From contig JAWQUS010000016.1 of the NCBI GenBank assembly GCA_036365455.1, positions 18,375,001-18,439,000 of the forward strand: a stretch of DNA of 64,000 nt, given 5' to 3'. A program made the translations under genes and the position numbers. Each line of letters starts with the position of its first letter. Within the stretch, counting starts at the first letter, position 1. Below, one piece after another: positions 30,901 to 42,300 of this stretch. The notes under the pieces are model-generated. The model saw only the letters and a list, made by a program, of their open reading frames with translations, searched no databases and was not told the DNA's origin. This DNA comes from Macrosoma leucophasiata. Taxonomy: Eukaryota > Arthropoda > Insecta > Lepidoptera > Hedylidae.

Positions 30901-31943
30901 TGTTCAGTGTCCATTGCAGGAGACCCTCTGACAATGCTTTCGATATCAAAGACTCGAAGTAGAGCTTTGGCGCACAAAGAATCTACCTAAGATATTGTTA
31001 AGGTGTAATTTACATTTATACAGAAGTCGGATCTAGTGACCGCTTAATAAGTGAATGAACTGAATGACCAGTAATTATTCAGAAGGTTAATCCAATGATT
31101 TTTTACAAAGAACGCACTACAGGGGAAATTACTTGATCCAATAATACTGTAATCCAGTGTCAAATGTCACTAGGCCGGACTTAAATTGGGTTGCTTCTTG
31201 TCACCTTCACTGATTGTAATTTAGTTGAAGTTAGAAAAGAATTTAAAATTTAACATCAAAATCAACTTTAACTGTAGCTATTTGGTGCAAACGACCCTTA
31301 AAACTGTTGACCTTGTTCCAGCTACATTGGATCCTGCGGCTGTATTAATGTGAATCAGCCTTTAGATTTAAGCCCTAATATATTAATCCATACAGTTTGG
31401 TATCATAATCGTGTATAACACTTTTTTTTGGTAGTTTTTACATTTAAGCCCATGTATTGTGTACAAGTATTTATAATGTGAGTGTGATCTTCGTATGGAA
31501 TCTTTTGTATCGTTTCCTTAAATATTTACTTCTGATGCTTTCTTCTATAAACGATATATTCTTCGTATATTATGACTTCGATGTAATAAAACATTAATTG
31601 TTTATTTTTCTACTATTCGCATGTATTTCTTTAGAATAAAAGAATAATAATTTACTTATAGAAATGTACTTGTTACAATTATATGTGAACAGGGTGTGAT
31701 CAAATTGGTACGTCGGCAAACATTAAAATAACTTTAAAAACAACATTCGGAATACTTATTTTTTCAGGTAAAATTTCAATGATCGTAGTGTCGTGTCTAT
31801 TTTATATACCTACACGACTATATAATACCTATATCTATTATTAATATCAAATACACACGTCCTGGTGAATACTGTTTTTTAACTTTGAGTGCGTATTTTG
31901 TGTAATAGATACATTTATAAAGAGTTCTCTCTCATCACTTTTA
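27979..31943. other. THSD7-like 3' region and convergent gap
   Basis: AT-rich with no coding exon seen on either strand. AATAAA at 31586 and 31634 could end the THSD7-like transcript. Repeats: a T-rich retroposon remnant near 29180-29220, a SINE-like copy at 30255-30480 and a partial MITE at 30500-30700 related to 53650-53905. Confidence 0.4.
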
Positions 31944-32225
31944 CTGGTGGTAGAGCTCCAGTGACGGAGCTCGCGGACGTAGGCACCACCGCATTACCTA
32001 ATATACTTGCCGCTAAATGGTAGTGTTCAGCACTATCGTGTTCCGGTCAGGTGGTAATGTACGGCCCTGTAATTTCCGGCACAGAAGCATAACAGCTTAG
32101 GCCTTAGGAGTGGTAACGCATCTGCATTTTTACCTCTGGTCATTGTGTGGGTGTCTATAGGTTGCAGTCATCACTTAACATCAATGTGAACTGTATGCTT
32201 GTTTGCCACATTTAAAACAAAAAAA
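31944..32225 (+). repeat. SINE-like retroposon, full length
   Basis: One of the best-preserved copies, useful as reference for the family. Ends in an A tract at about 32216-32228. Confidence 0.75.
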
Positions 32226-32957
32226 AAATCATCATCAAGTTATATTTTGTGTAACAATCGTTGTAATTTGTTATCATGTACGCAATGGAAAATTAATAAG
32301 TATGTAGACTTACCAACTTACTCACGCCTTGTATCATTATTTTCTCTTTACGGGTATTTTTATAATTATGTACTTCTCGTTCCTTATTGACAATATTAAA
32401 AATACTATCTGCTTCATACAATCGATGATCAATATTGATTTTATTACATCTTATTTCAGCTTCATCTCTCTCTGTACTTTCGTCCTTGGAACGTGTAACC
32501 GTAATATTATGCCATTACGAGATATTGATGTGAAACATGATAGTTAAGGAATCGTGTTAGACAATACAATATTTGATATTTAATAAAATTTGATTGTGTT
32601 TTTATATTTGAGAGTTTCATTTTTGTCTCTGCGAAATCCCCGCTTTCAAAGTATTTCGACCCTTAACAGCTCCCCCCAGTCCCAAAACGTCCATATCAAA
32701 AAACGAGACCACCGTCGAACTACCGAGGACAGGGTGCAGGGCTAGCAACATACACCTCTTCCCCAGCCGTCTCCACATCATAGCATTGAGTAGCAGGCAG
32801 AGCCTCGCCAAGCGCCACTCTCTCACTGGGTTGCTCTTGCTTCGTAATGAAATAATCCATAAAAAATGTAATGACCACGTAATTTCTTTCGCAGAGGCAA
32901 AAGATCTTGAGCCTAAAGAGTGACGACACAAGGATTATATGGAAGCGTTTAACACTC

Positions 32958-33055
32958 ATTTTACTAATTTTACGAACTGGGTCTTGACGCGATATAGATG
33001 CTTTTTACCCAATATCCATATCGCGTCAAGACCCAGTTCTTAAAATTAGTAAAAT
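32958..33055. repeat. Long near-perfect hairpin
   Basis: Arms 32958-32999 and 33014-33055 are 42 nt each and pair at 40 positions, around a 14-nt loop. The arm contains AACTGGGTCTTGACGCGATA. It lies 147 bp past the stop codon of the minus-strand helical-protein gene. Confidence 0.85.
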
Positions 33056-33183
33056 ATATGCAAGCGATAAAGTAACACCCTGGAACTCTGCCAATGAAGC
33101 GCTACCGCCAGTTAAAAGGCAATTTATGGATATTACTACAAATACAGAAGGCAGCAAGAAAACAAAAACTGTGATATATTATT

Positions 33184-33189
33184 TTTATT
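33184..33189 (-). terminator. Poly(A) signal AATAAA
   Basis: AATAAA on the minus strand 12 nt after the TGA at 33202-33204, so the transcript could have a very short 3' UTR. Confidence 0.5.
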
Positions 33190-33201
33190 GATAAAAAATA
33201 T

Positions 33202-33366
33202 TCATTTGGTTCGCATCTTTAAATTGTTGAGTGATTTTGCGTCGTATCTGAGGTCCGCGAGACCTCTGCGTACGATGTCGTTCACTCTGGCCGCTCGCAG
33301 CTCTCGACGTTGCTGTACCACGTCCTTTTCAGACACTACGAGGTTGTCCACGTTATTCAGTAGTAC
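33202..33366 (-). CDS. Helical protein, last exon
   Basis: Acceptor AATGTGCAG; 54 codons beginning [20 protein letters not shown], then [10 protein letters not shown], ending KMRTK and TGA. Charged heptad-like pattern suggests a helix. Joins the exon at 44603-44675 in phase 0. Confidence 0.7.
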   Translation of the reverse strand, partial: VLLNNVDNLVVSEKDVVQQRRELRAARVNDIVRRGLADLRYDAKSLNNLKMRTK

Positions 33367-36300
33367 CTGCACATTTTTGAAACTATATCTTAATATATAT
33401 AAATCTCGTGTCACAATGTTTGTCCTCAATGGACTCCTAAACCACTTAACCGATTATAATAAAATTCGCACACCATGTGCAGTTTGATCCAACTTGAGAG
33501 ATAGGATAGCTTACATTACGCTATGACTAATAGGAGCAGAGCAGCGCGGGCGAAGCCGGGGCGGGCCGCTAGTAAATCTATATATTATACTTATAATAAA
33601 ACTGTAGAAGTGTGAATTCTGTACATTAAAAATATTTAAAAAATAAATACCAGGGGATGTTACTAGATCGATACCGAACACAAATATGTGATTAGAAAAT
33701 TAATAACGACTAAGTAAGGGGATAGATGCCTATGGGCATTAATCCTCAGCCAAACGAAGGCGTCTTTCCGTTTTGTACGGGATAGATACGCGATTTTGAT
33801 GCATAAAAAAAATACTTAAATATTTTATGATAATAATAATTCTCTTAATTGTAGGTATTTCTAGTTAGCTATCCTTATGGTAAATATATGTGTTGTTGGT
33901 GAGTCTGGTGGTGGTTGTTTTTAGTGGCGATGTAGGCATTGGTGGCGTTTGTGGTGGTGGAGTACATATACTTATCATGTATATAAAAATAAGTCGGGTT
34001 TTCCTTCCTGACGCTATAACTCCAGAAAGCACGAACCGATTTCCACGGTTTTGCATTCGTTGGAAAGGTCTCGGGCTCCGTGAGGTTTAAGAAAATTCTG
34101 GATTATAAAACGACATACACGCGGGCGAAGCCGCGGGCAACAACTAGTCTATAATAAGCCTGGGTTGCACCAAGATATTTGTTAAGTTAAAGTTACTGTA
34201 ATATTTCACATCCCTCTCTAACTTAAGGAAATCTGTTATGATAATAATAATAATGGCAACCCATTATACGTCCCACTGCTGGGCACGAGTCTCTCACCTT
34301 TTTGGCGGGAGGCCTGGAGCGTACTTCACCACGCTGCTCCAATGCGGAATGGTGGAGGTGGGTGGTGGGTTAGTGGCCAACCCGCTATCGGATGTTTTCA
34401 AACCGCCCATAAGGCCTCCGACAAGGTTTAACGACTGATATCCATCGATAGCAACCGCGACCGACGGCTTAACGTGCCCTCCGAAGCACGGAAACGCGCC
34501 TGTAATCGCCGATGGGATAGGCAGAGGCATGCATTCAAGCGTACATGCAACACAAATATTCTCGATTCGCCGGTTACGTTTTGGCCCAAGTAACAGGTGC
34601 CGAGCCTGTTGACATATCCGGGCACATTACCAAACATCGAGGTACTGGGAAACTTCAAGAAAATTGATAAATCCCAATAGAACCAGAGATAAGGGCTCAT
34701 ATACCGAATTGAATCCAGGACTCCAGCGTAGTAGTGCTCTGCTACCACAAGACTACTGCAGCAGTTAAATACAAATATTACAATATAGATAAAATTGAAA
34801 ATCCGAGCATGTAGATTGAATATTAATTAATAGCATAATTTAACAATATATAAGGTATTTAAATAAAGGTTATTTAAATAAATTTAAATAGCAGCGTAAC
34901 ATGATTCAGCAAAGTCACAAGCAGCTTTTTGTGTCTTTATCATAGTCGGAGAATTATACGTGAATACATCCGAACAATAATATTCTTGTAGAGTCTTCAT
35001 CTCTACCTTTATACAACCATCACTCTCTTTCTCTTTGTTAATTAACGGATAAATCAAATCAGTGAAAATCTTCGGTTGATACATCCCAAAATTTACTAAA
35101 TTCGGACTAATCTGACCCATTCTGCAACACAAAGATTCCTGGTCGCTGTAAAACAAACACACACCAGCATATTCTGCTAAAGCTCTAATTATTTTCCAGT
35201 CATGTCGAGCCTTGCCCGGCGGTGAGATCGCCGGCAAAGCATACTGTGTACGACCCTCCATATTCATATAAATACCACCAGCTTCAGTGTATGCGCTCCC
35301 AGGTAAAACAAACGAAGCGCATTCTGCTCCACGGTCACCTTGAAAACCAATGTATATGGAAGTACAATCAGCAGGCGGACACCATTTATAGAAAATGCCA
35401 TCAGCTCCCAAAGATATTAAGACCTGAGGTGATATGCCTCTCAAAGCTGGCAACGCTCCCGGTTTCCATCCAACCTCGAGAGCACCAGCAAAGCTTGCTT
35501 CTGTAGTCAAAACGTTAAGAACTCCCCATTCACCATCACATTTAAATTGACTCGCCAAACAAGTCAATGCCCCCATGACTGTACCGCCGTTCTTATTGAG
35601 CTGTGCAATTCCTACAAAAATTAGAGGCAGTCTTGCGTTCTTCAAAAATCCGCTTGCCTTACCTATTGCTCCTATATCGTGTCCTATGTAGTTAACATGG
35701 TAATTATAATCGCATTCGGGTCCAATGACGTATATATCGCAATCATTATTCACATATGCTTGTCTTATCCACGCATTTAATATTGGTGCTTCAAATCTGG
35801 GATTTGTGCCTACTAGCAGTATCTTGTCTGCTCTCGCAATGTCTTTCATATTTACATTTATTGAATACCCAGCCCGGATGTCAATTCCAGAGGCGCCGTA
35901 ACTTAAACCGCGCTCTACGAATAAATTATCACAACCAAGTGAATTAAGCAAATCTTTTGCTACTACTAAAGTTTCTACGTTTGTATGTGGTCCCGCTATT
36001 GCCGCTACTTTACGGGGATCAATTCGACGAATTAAATTTGCAATCAATTTTAGAGCGTCATGCCATTCGATAGGCCGCAAACATCCTCCCTCTCTCTGCA
36101 TAGGTGTTACTAATCTCTGCATATCCAGGGAATCGATTGCCCATCTACCCTTATCTGACATCCATTCTTGATTGACTTCATCATTTTCTCGAGGCAAAAC
36201 TCGTAACAGTCTATTGAATCTGTGATTTAATGAAATGTTAGTTCCTGTTGCATCAGTCACATCGATAGAATTTGTTCTTCTAACTTCCCAAGGCCTAGCT

Positions 36301-39300
36301 TTGAACATATAGGGAATAGCTGTTAAAGCTCCCACAGGACACAAGTCAATAATATTGCCAGATAACTCCGAAAGAAACAGCTTATCAACATATGTACCGA
36401 CTAGCATTTCACTACCACGTCCAGTCGTACCTAACACATCCATGCCGCAGACTTGAGAAGCAAATCTTATACAGCGTGTGCAATGAATGCATCGAGTCAT
36501 TTCAGTTCGAATGAGTGGACCAAGATATTTATCTTCGACAGCTCTTTTGCCGGTGAAATGTATTTCTGTGAACCTCGTACGATCGTTGCCGAATCTCATT
36601 GTTAAATCTTGGAGATCGCATTCACCTCCTTGGTCACAAATAGGACAGTCCAAAGGATGATCTGCTAAAATAAACTCCAAAACACCTTCTTGAGCCATAT
36701 GAGTTACGCGAGAATTAGTACGAATTTTCATGTCTTTGGCTACAGGCATTGCACAAGCTATCTGTGGTTTCCACATCCCTTCTACGTGGACTAAACACAT
36801 CCTGCAATTACCTGCAATAGATAGTCTTTCGTGGTAACAAAAAGATGGTACAGTAACACGCTCTCTCCGCAAAGCTTGGAGTATTGTAAAATATTTTGGA
36901 ACCGATACTGCTTTTCCGTTGATAAATATATTGATTTCTGTTGATTGTTTCCTTGTCTGTAAGATTTGAGAGATATGGCGATATTTCAATATTTTCCCAC
37001 ATAACTGAAACATTCTTATCCTTATATTGACGCCAAAATAATAATGATTTTACTTTTTATATCCTTTCTCATTAATAGCAGTTTGATAGTCAACTTGTCC
37101 AATGTATCGCCGTACAGTGCCACCAACTTATCTCTGAAATGGCAAAAAAAGGAAGTAAAGCCGCCATGTTGAAGTGTCATTTGATTGACAGTGTCTACTA
37201 CTTACGTGTGCTGTGTTTGTTTTATTGCTATATTTCTTTATTTTAACTGTTGAATATGCCGAAAGCTATGAAAAGTGATGCCCGGAATATTATTCTAAAG
37301 GTCAAATCCTTTTTTGAAGAAGAATCTCGACGGCAGGCACCCATCATTCCATTTAGTCAAATATACAATCGAATTGCGGCAGCTACAGGTCAGTGTTGCC
37401 AGTTCTTATCACACAAATTACCCAATTTTAATAAGTCAGTTAAATTGATACAATATCTACTAACCTAAATTTAATTTACGGAATATTCTTCATATTTTTA
37501 ATTTACGGTAGCAGCTTTGGCTTGATTTTTATTTGAACAACTTGAAATAATCTGTATTTACGATTACGTTTTTAAATGAGTAATAATAATAGTTTCTTTG
37601 TTTCTACCCTATCTTTGGAGTGAGCCAGCTGACCTGCTACATGTATACTGAATTATTTTATTTTATTACAGGTGTAAGCTTAAGAAGAATATCTAATATT
37701 GTCAGAGAGGGGCAAGAACCAGAAAAATCCGATACTAAAATTCGCTCACCAGGCAAGAAACGAGCACGTAAAAGTGGATTTGTGTTTGTTGATGATTTTG
37801 ACCAGGGAGTTATTAGACGGAAAGTTCATGAATTAATAAGCTTCTAGATGTCTTAAGGACTGAAATAAATTATACAGGAATTATACGAAAACTGCTCCAT
37901 AAATTGGGATTTCGTTTAAAAAACGCTTTCTTATCGTAAAGTATTGATGGAGCGCAATGACATATCAGCTTGAAGAGCTAGATATTTGCATGAAATAGAC
38001 AAAAATAGTAAGTCGTCTAATCCTAAGCCTTTAATTTATTTAGATGAAACTTATATTCACTCCTCTTATACATCTAGCTCATGTTGGCAAGGAGAAGGTG
38101 TTGAAGGCGTACTAGAGCCTGTATCAAAAGGGCAAAGATATATAATCGTCCATGCTGGTGGGAATACTGGATTTGTTGAAAATGCACTTTTAGTGTTTAA
38201 GTCGAATTCAAAAAGTGGAGACTATCATGACGAAATGAATAGCACAAATTTCAAAAAGTGGTTAATAGAAAAACTAGTGCCTAATCTAAAAAAAACCATC
38301 GATTATAGTAATGAACAATGGTCCCTATCATCGTATTTGCGTTAACAAAGTCCCAAACTCAAATTCGTTAAAAAACAAAATCCAATTAAGGCTTACGCAA
38401 AATAAAATTGATTACGACGAAGGCTTACAACAAAACCTCAACTCTTAGAAATAATCAAAAGAAACAGGCCAGAACCCATATATGACGTTGAAAAGATTTT
38501 AGCTGAAAATGGTCATAGATGCTTGTATTTACCCCCTTACCACTGTGATCTTAATCCGATCGAATGAATATGGAGCACAATGAAAAGAAACGTGGCTTAA
38601 GTAAATATTGATCACAAAAATAAGGAAATCCCTCGCCTTGTCAAAGAAGCATTTGATTCCATTTCCAGTTCATGAATGGGTACAACATTGTAAACATGTT
38701 CGTAAGTCAGAAAGGGAGTATTTGAAACAAGACACGTATTTAGATGAACCTGTTATAATTAATGTGGCAAGTAACAGTGAATACGAAAGTGATTCGGATA
38801 GTGACAGTTGTGGAATTGATGGAGTATGCCCTCTTGACCAGGATAATATTGCTTCACATTCATTAAAAATGACTGATCACAATTATTGTATACCTGGTTT
38901 CCAATAAATTTTAAAAACAATCAATTCGTTTTTTTTAACGTACATTTACCATGCTGTAGCCACTATCGCTATAATCTAGACAGGCTTTAGCATAATAACT
39001 TAAAGAAACAAATTTTTTTACTCATTTAAAACTTACCCAACATGCCTTTCATCCCAATTTTAAGCAAAACAAAATTAACTAGCAACACCGATACGACGGT
39101 GACGACATCCTTCATTTCAGAGATAAGTTGGTGGCACTGTACTCACAATGTCACTCAATGTCACTCGTCAACGTCTTTTTTTGTACTTTTTAATGGTGAA
39201 CGCACACTTAGCGGAGGCGAACGCGCCGAAGGAGCCGCCGGAGGCGAATTTTAGAATTCTTTGTATGAAATCGTATGAAACCTCGCACACTTGTCCGCGC

Positions 39301-42300
39301 CGATTCCGGCCGAAATGTCAAAATCCAAGAATTCCGGTGACAGATGCGGCCGATTCCGCCGAGTCGGACGACTCGCCGGAGTCGGAAAAGCGCGCTGAGT
39401 CAGGCGATACGGCCGATTCCGCCGGCCGTTCATTTCCACGACACACATGACACGGAGCGAAGCTCCCGGAATAATATGAAATATGACTTACTTTGTGGTG
39501 AAAGGCTGTCACAATGCTTCACAAAGGCGTATTAAGGACTCGAAGCTCACATTTCATCCATAAGAATTACTTGATATTGTTTATTTTTGCATAAAAGCCA
39601 AAAAAAATAATCGTCACAATCGAAGTACTCAGATGGGTAAAATGTAGCCAGCAAAGGAAAAACTTTTTATCCCGCAATTGTTTTATTTTTGTTACTTCTA
39701 ATAAATAAATAAAAATAACATGTCTATTCCTATGACATTTTTTTTTTTCTTTATTTATACTGCAATCTGTCACCATGAGAGACATTGAGCGGTAGTTGTG
39801 GCGATCTTGTAAGTTGGGCATGCTCAGTAGTGCGACCTTTGTCACATCCTGAATTTCACATGTGTGCTCCTCCTCCTTACTGAAGCACATCTTGGGGTAC
39901 TTAACATTTGAGACGGCGACTAATGTTTATACTATCCATCAACCTCTGCGCAAGGATGTTAGGGTGGTTTAAAATTCTATCCCTGTAAGACTTGGTGTGG
40001 CGGACTATCTTTTCTCTAACTGTAGTGATTCGTAGGTCATTGTGCAATTGTTCGTTTGTAACAAACCATGGGGCATTTGTCGTGATCCTGAGAATTTTGT
40101 TTTGGTATCTTTGGTTTATCTCGATGTTCGAATGGGAAGCTGTACCCCACAGTCCTATGACATTGCGCAATATTAAACGTAGCCGTATATGGACCTCATT
40201 GCTTAGAAAATATTTTTAAATACTATCCCATTTTTACCAACAAAAATATTACGTAAGACCGTTTGTCTTACAATATTACGTAGCCACTAGGTACCATCGT
40301 TGAATAGGATTTTTATAAGAAAAAATGTTACTGCCATTCTAGATGGCATATTAGAAAAAATAGTCAGTTACTGAACTAATTTTATTTGGGGATTTCACTT
40401 ATAAAATATAGGCATTTTAATTAATAACCGATTTCATGTATTATTTCAAAAAATCATTGAATTAATAATTATTGAAAATGTTAAATAAGTATAGAATCCA
40501 GTTAAATTTCTTTTTCCTGTCCCTCCGTCTACGTTCTCCAAAATAACTACAGGAAAATATTAAAAGTTCCAGTATCCAGGTAAAATGGATTTTGGAATAT
40601 TATCTTGCAAACCTCTATATGCAGGAATAATAATAATAATAAAAAATATTTATTTATTTTGGTTCAGAGGCTCCAGTCAGAGCACCAGTTGCTTGTGAGT
40701 GACCAAACTGTAAAAAGGCTGCATGAAGCTAACCTTCATGCTCGCAGACCGCTTCGTATTCCAGCACTACGCCGAGGATATCGTGGACAACTACTAGAGT
40801 GGGCTCGTGTACATTTGCTCTGGAAAGATAACCAGTGGTCTGTAGTACTGTTTACCGATGAGTCCCGGTTCAGTTTCCATCCCGATACACGTAGAGTACC
40901 TGTTTGGCGAGTCCCTGGTCGTAATAGCCGTCTATATAAGTAGTCTATATCCGATAAGCCGGTCTTCAGGAAGTCCATTCATACCACGGCGGGACAACTC
41001 ATTATGGTTTGGGCGAGAATTCTCTGGTCTCTTGGTGGAAGAAAAGACCTCGTTTGGATCAGAAACACCATGACGGCTGAAACATACCGTAATGAGTGCC
41101 AATATTCTACCCCCATAGAATACAAATGGTCCAAGAATGCACGGTCATGCACGGTAACGCCCGTCCGCATAGCGAGAGTGGTGTCGAGATAGTTGCAGGA
41201 ACATGATGTATCGGTCTTAGGCTGGACCACTTAATCATCTGACCTAAACCCCATAGAGCACGCGTAGGATATGCCCCACAAAAGGGCTTTGAGGAATTTC
41301 CTTGCAAACATTGCGACGTAAAAGCAACTTAGCCGGACCTAGGAGAATATACCGCAGCAAGACTTGGATAACTTATTCCAAAGTATGAAAAATAATTGTA
41401 GGATGGGTGGTTTTACAGACTACTGATTTTTTACATAACTGTTACAAACAATTACTTTTCCTTATTTTTCACATTTTCTTGAGAAACCCATTCATTGTAA
41501 GTTTTACCATTATTATACTTACGTTTTTTCTTTATTTAAGTATGTATAAAAATGTTTACGCAGAATAATAAGGTTCTTTTTGTTCTGGAGTAAGTATAGT
41601 CAGATAAATGGGCTTCATAAAAATATACACATATAGTATGTTATTATTATTTTATTTTTTGAGATTATTGAGTATATTCAAAATATCCCTATACAGTGTT
41701 GTTTATATTTACCTCACTTCAAGTATTAATACTAAATGTCACCTTATTTCTAAACTAAGTCTACTTTCATTACGGAAAAGTAAACATATTTGAAATACTG
41801 GGAAACATTCCCGAGATTCTAATAGACAGACAGAGAGCCAATAATTATATATTCCAAAGCTGTTTCACTTTAAACACATCAATGTGCAATATATTCCATG
41901 ATCCTTTACAAATCACAATTACCCGACATTGTGGGAAATTATCTATTTACTTGCAACCACTATTCGAGTCCTTATGTGTGTGTCATGTCAACGCATGTAC
42001 GAAGTTCACGCACTTACCGTTAATGTTTTGACAGCTTCAACTGTAGTAAGGGTAAGCGCACACCTTAGATAAGTCTGTCTAAAGACAGACTAACGCTTCA
42101 CAGAACATATGGCAAACTGTAACATTTCGCCGGATTTGATGGCTTATTCTTTAGCTAGTAGGTTTTTTCAGTAGCTGCCAATAATATACGAAGAGTTTGA
42201 CGATTACAAAAATTACATCTTTTTTAAATCTGATAAGACGGACATCTTTTTATCATTATAAAATATAGATGTCAATTGCAGGTTTCTTTGAGTGCTGATG

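Noticed and set aside
35222..35947. Plus-strand ORFs opposite NDUFS1
   Set aside because: Antisense shadows of a long conserved gene.
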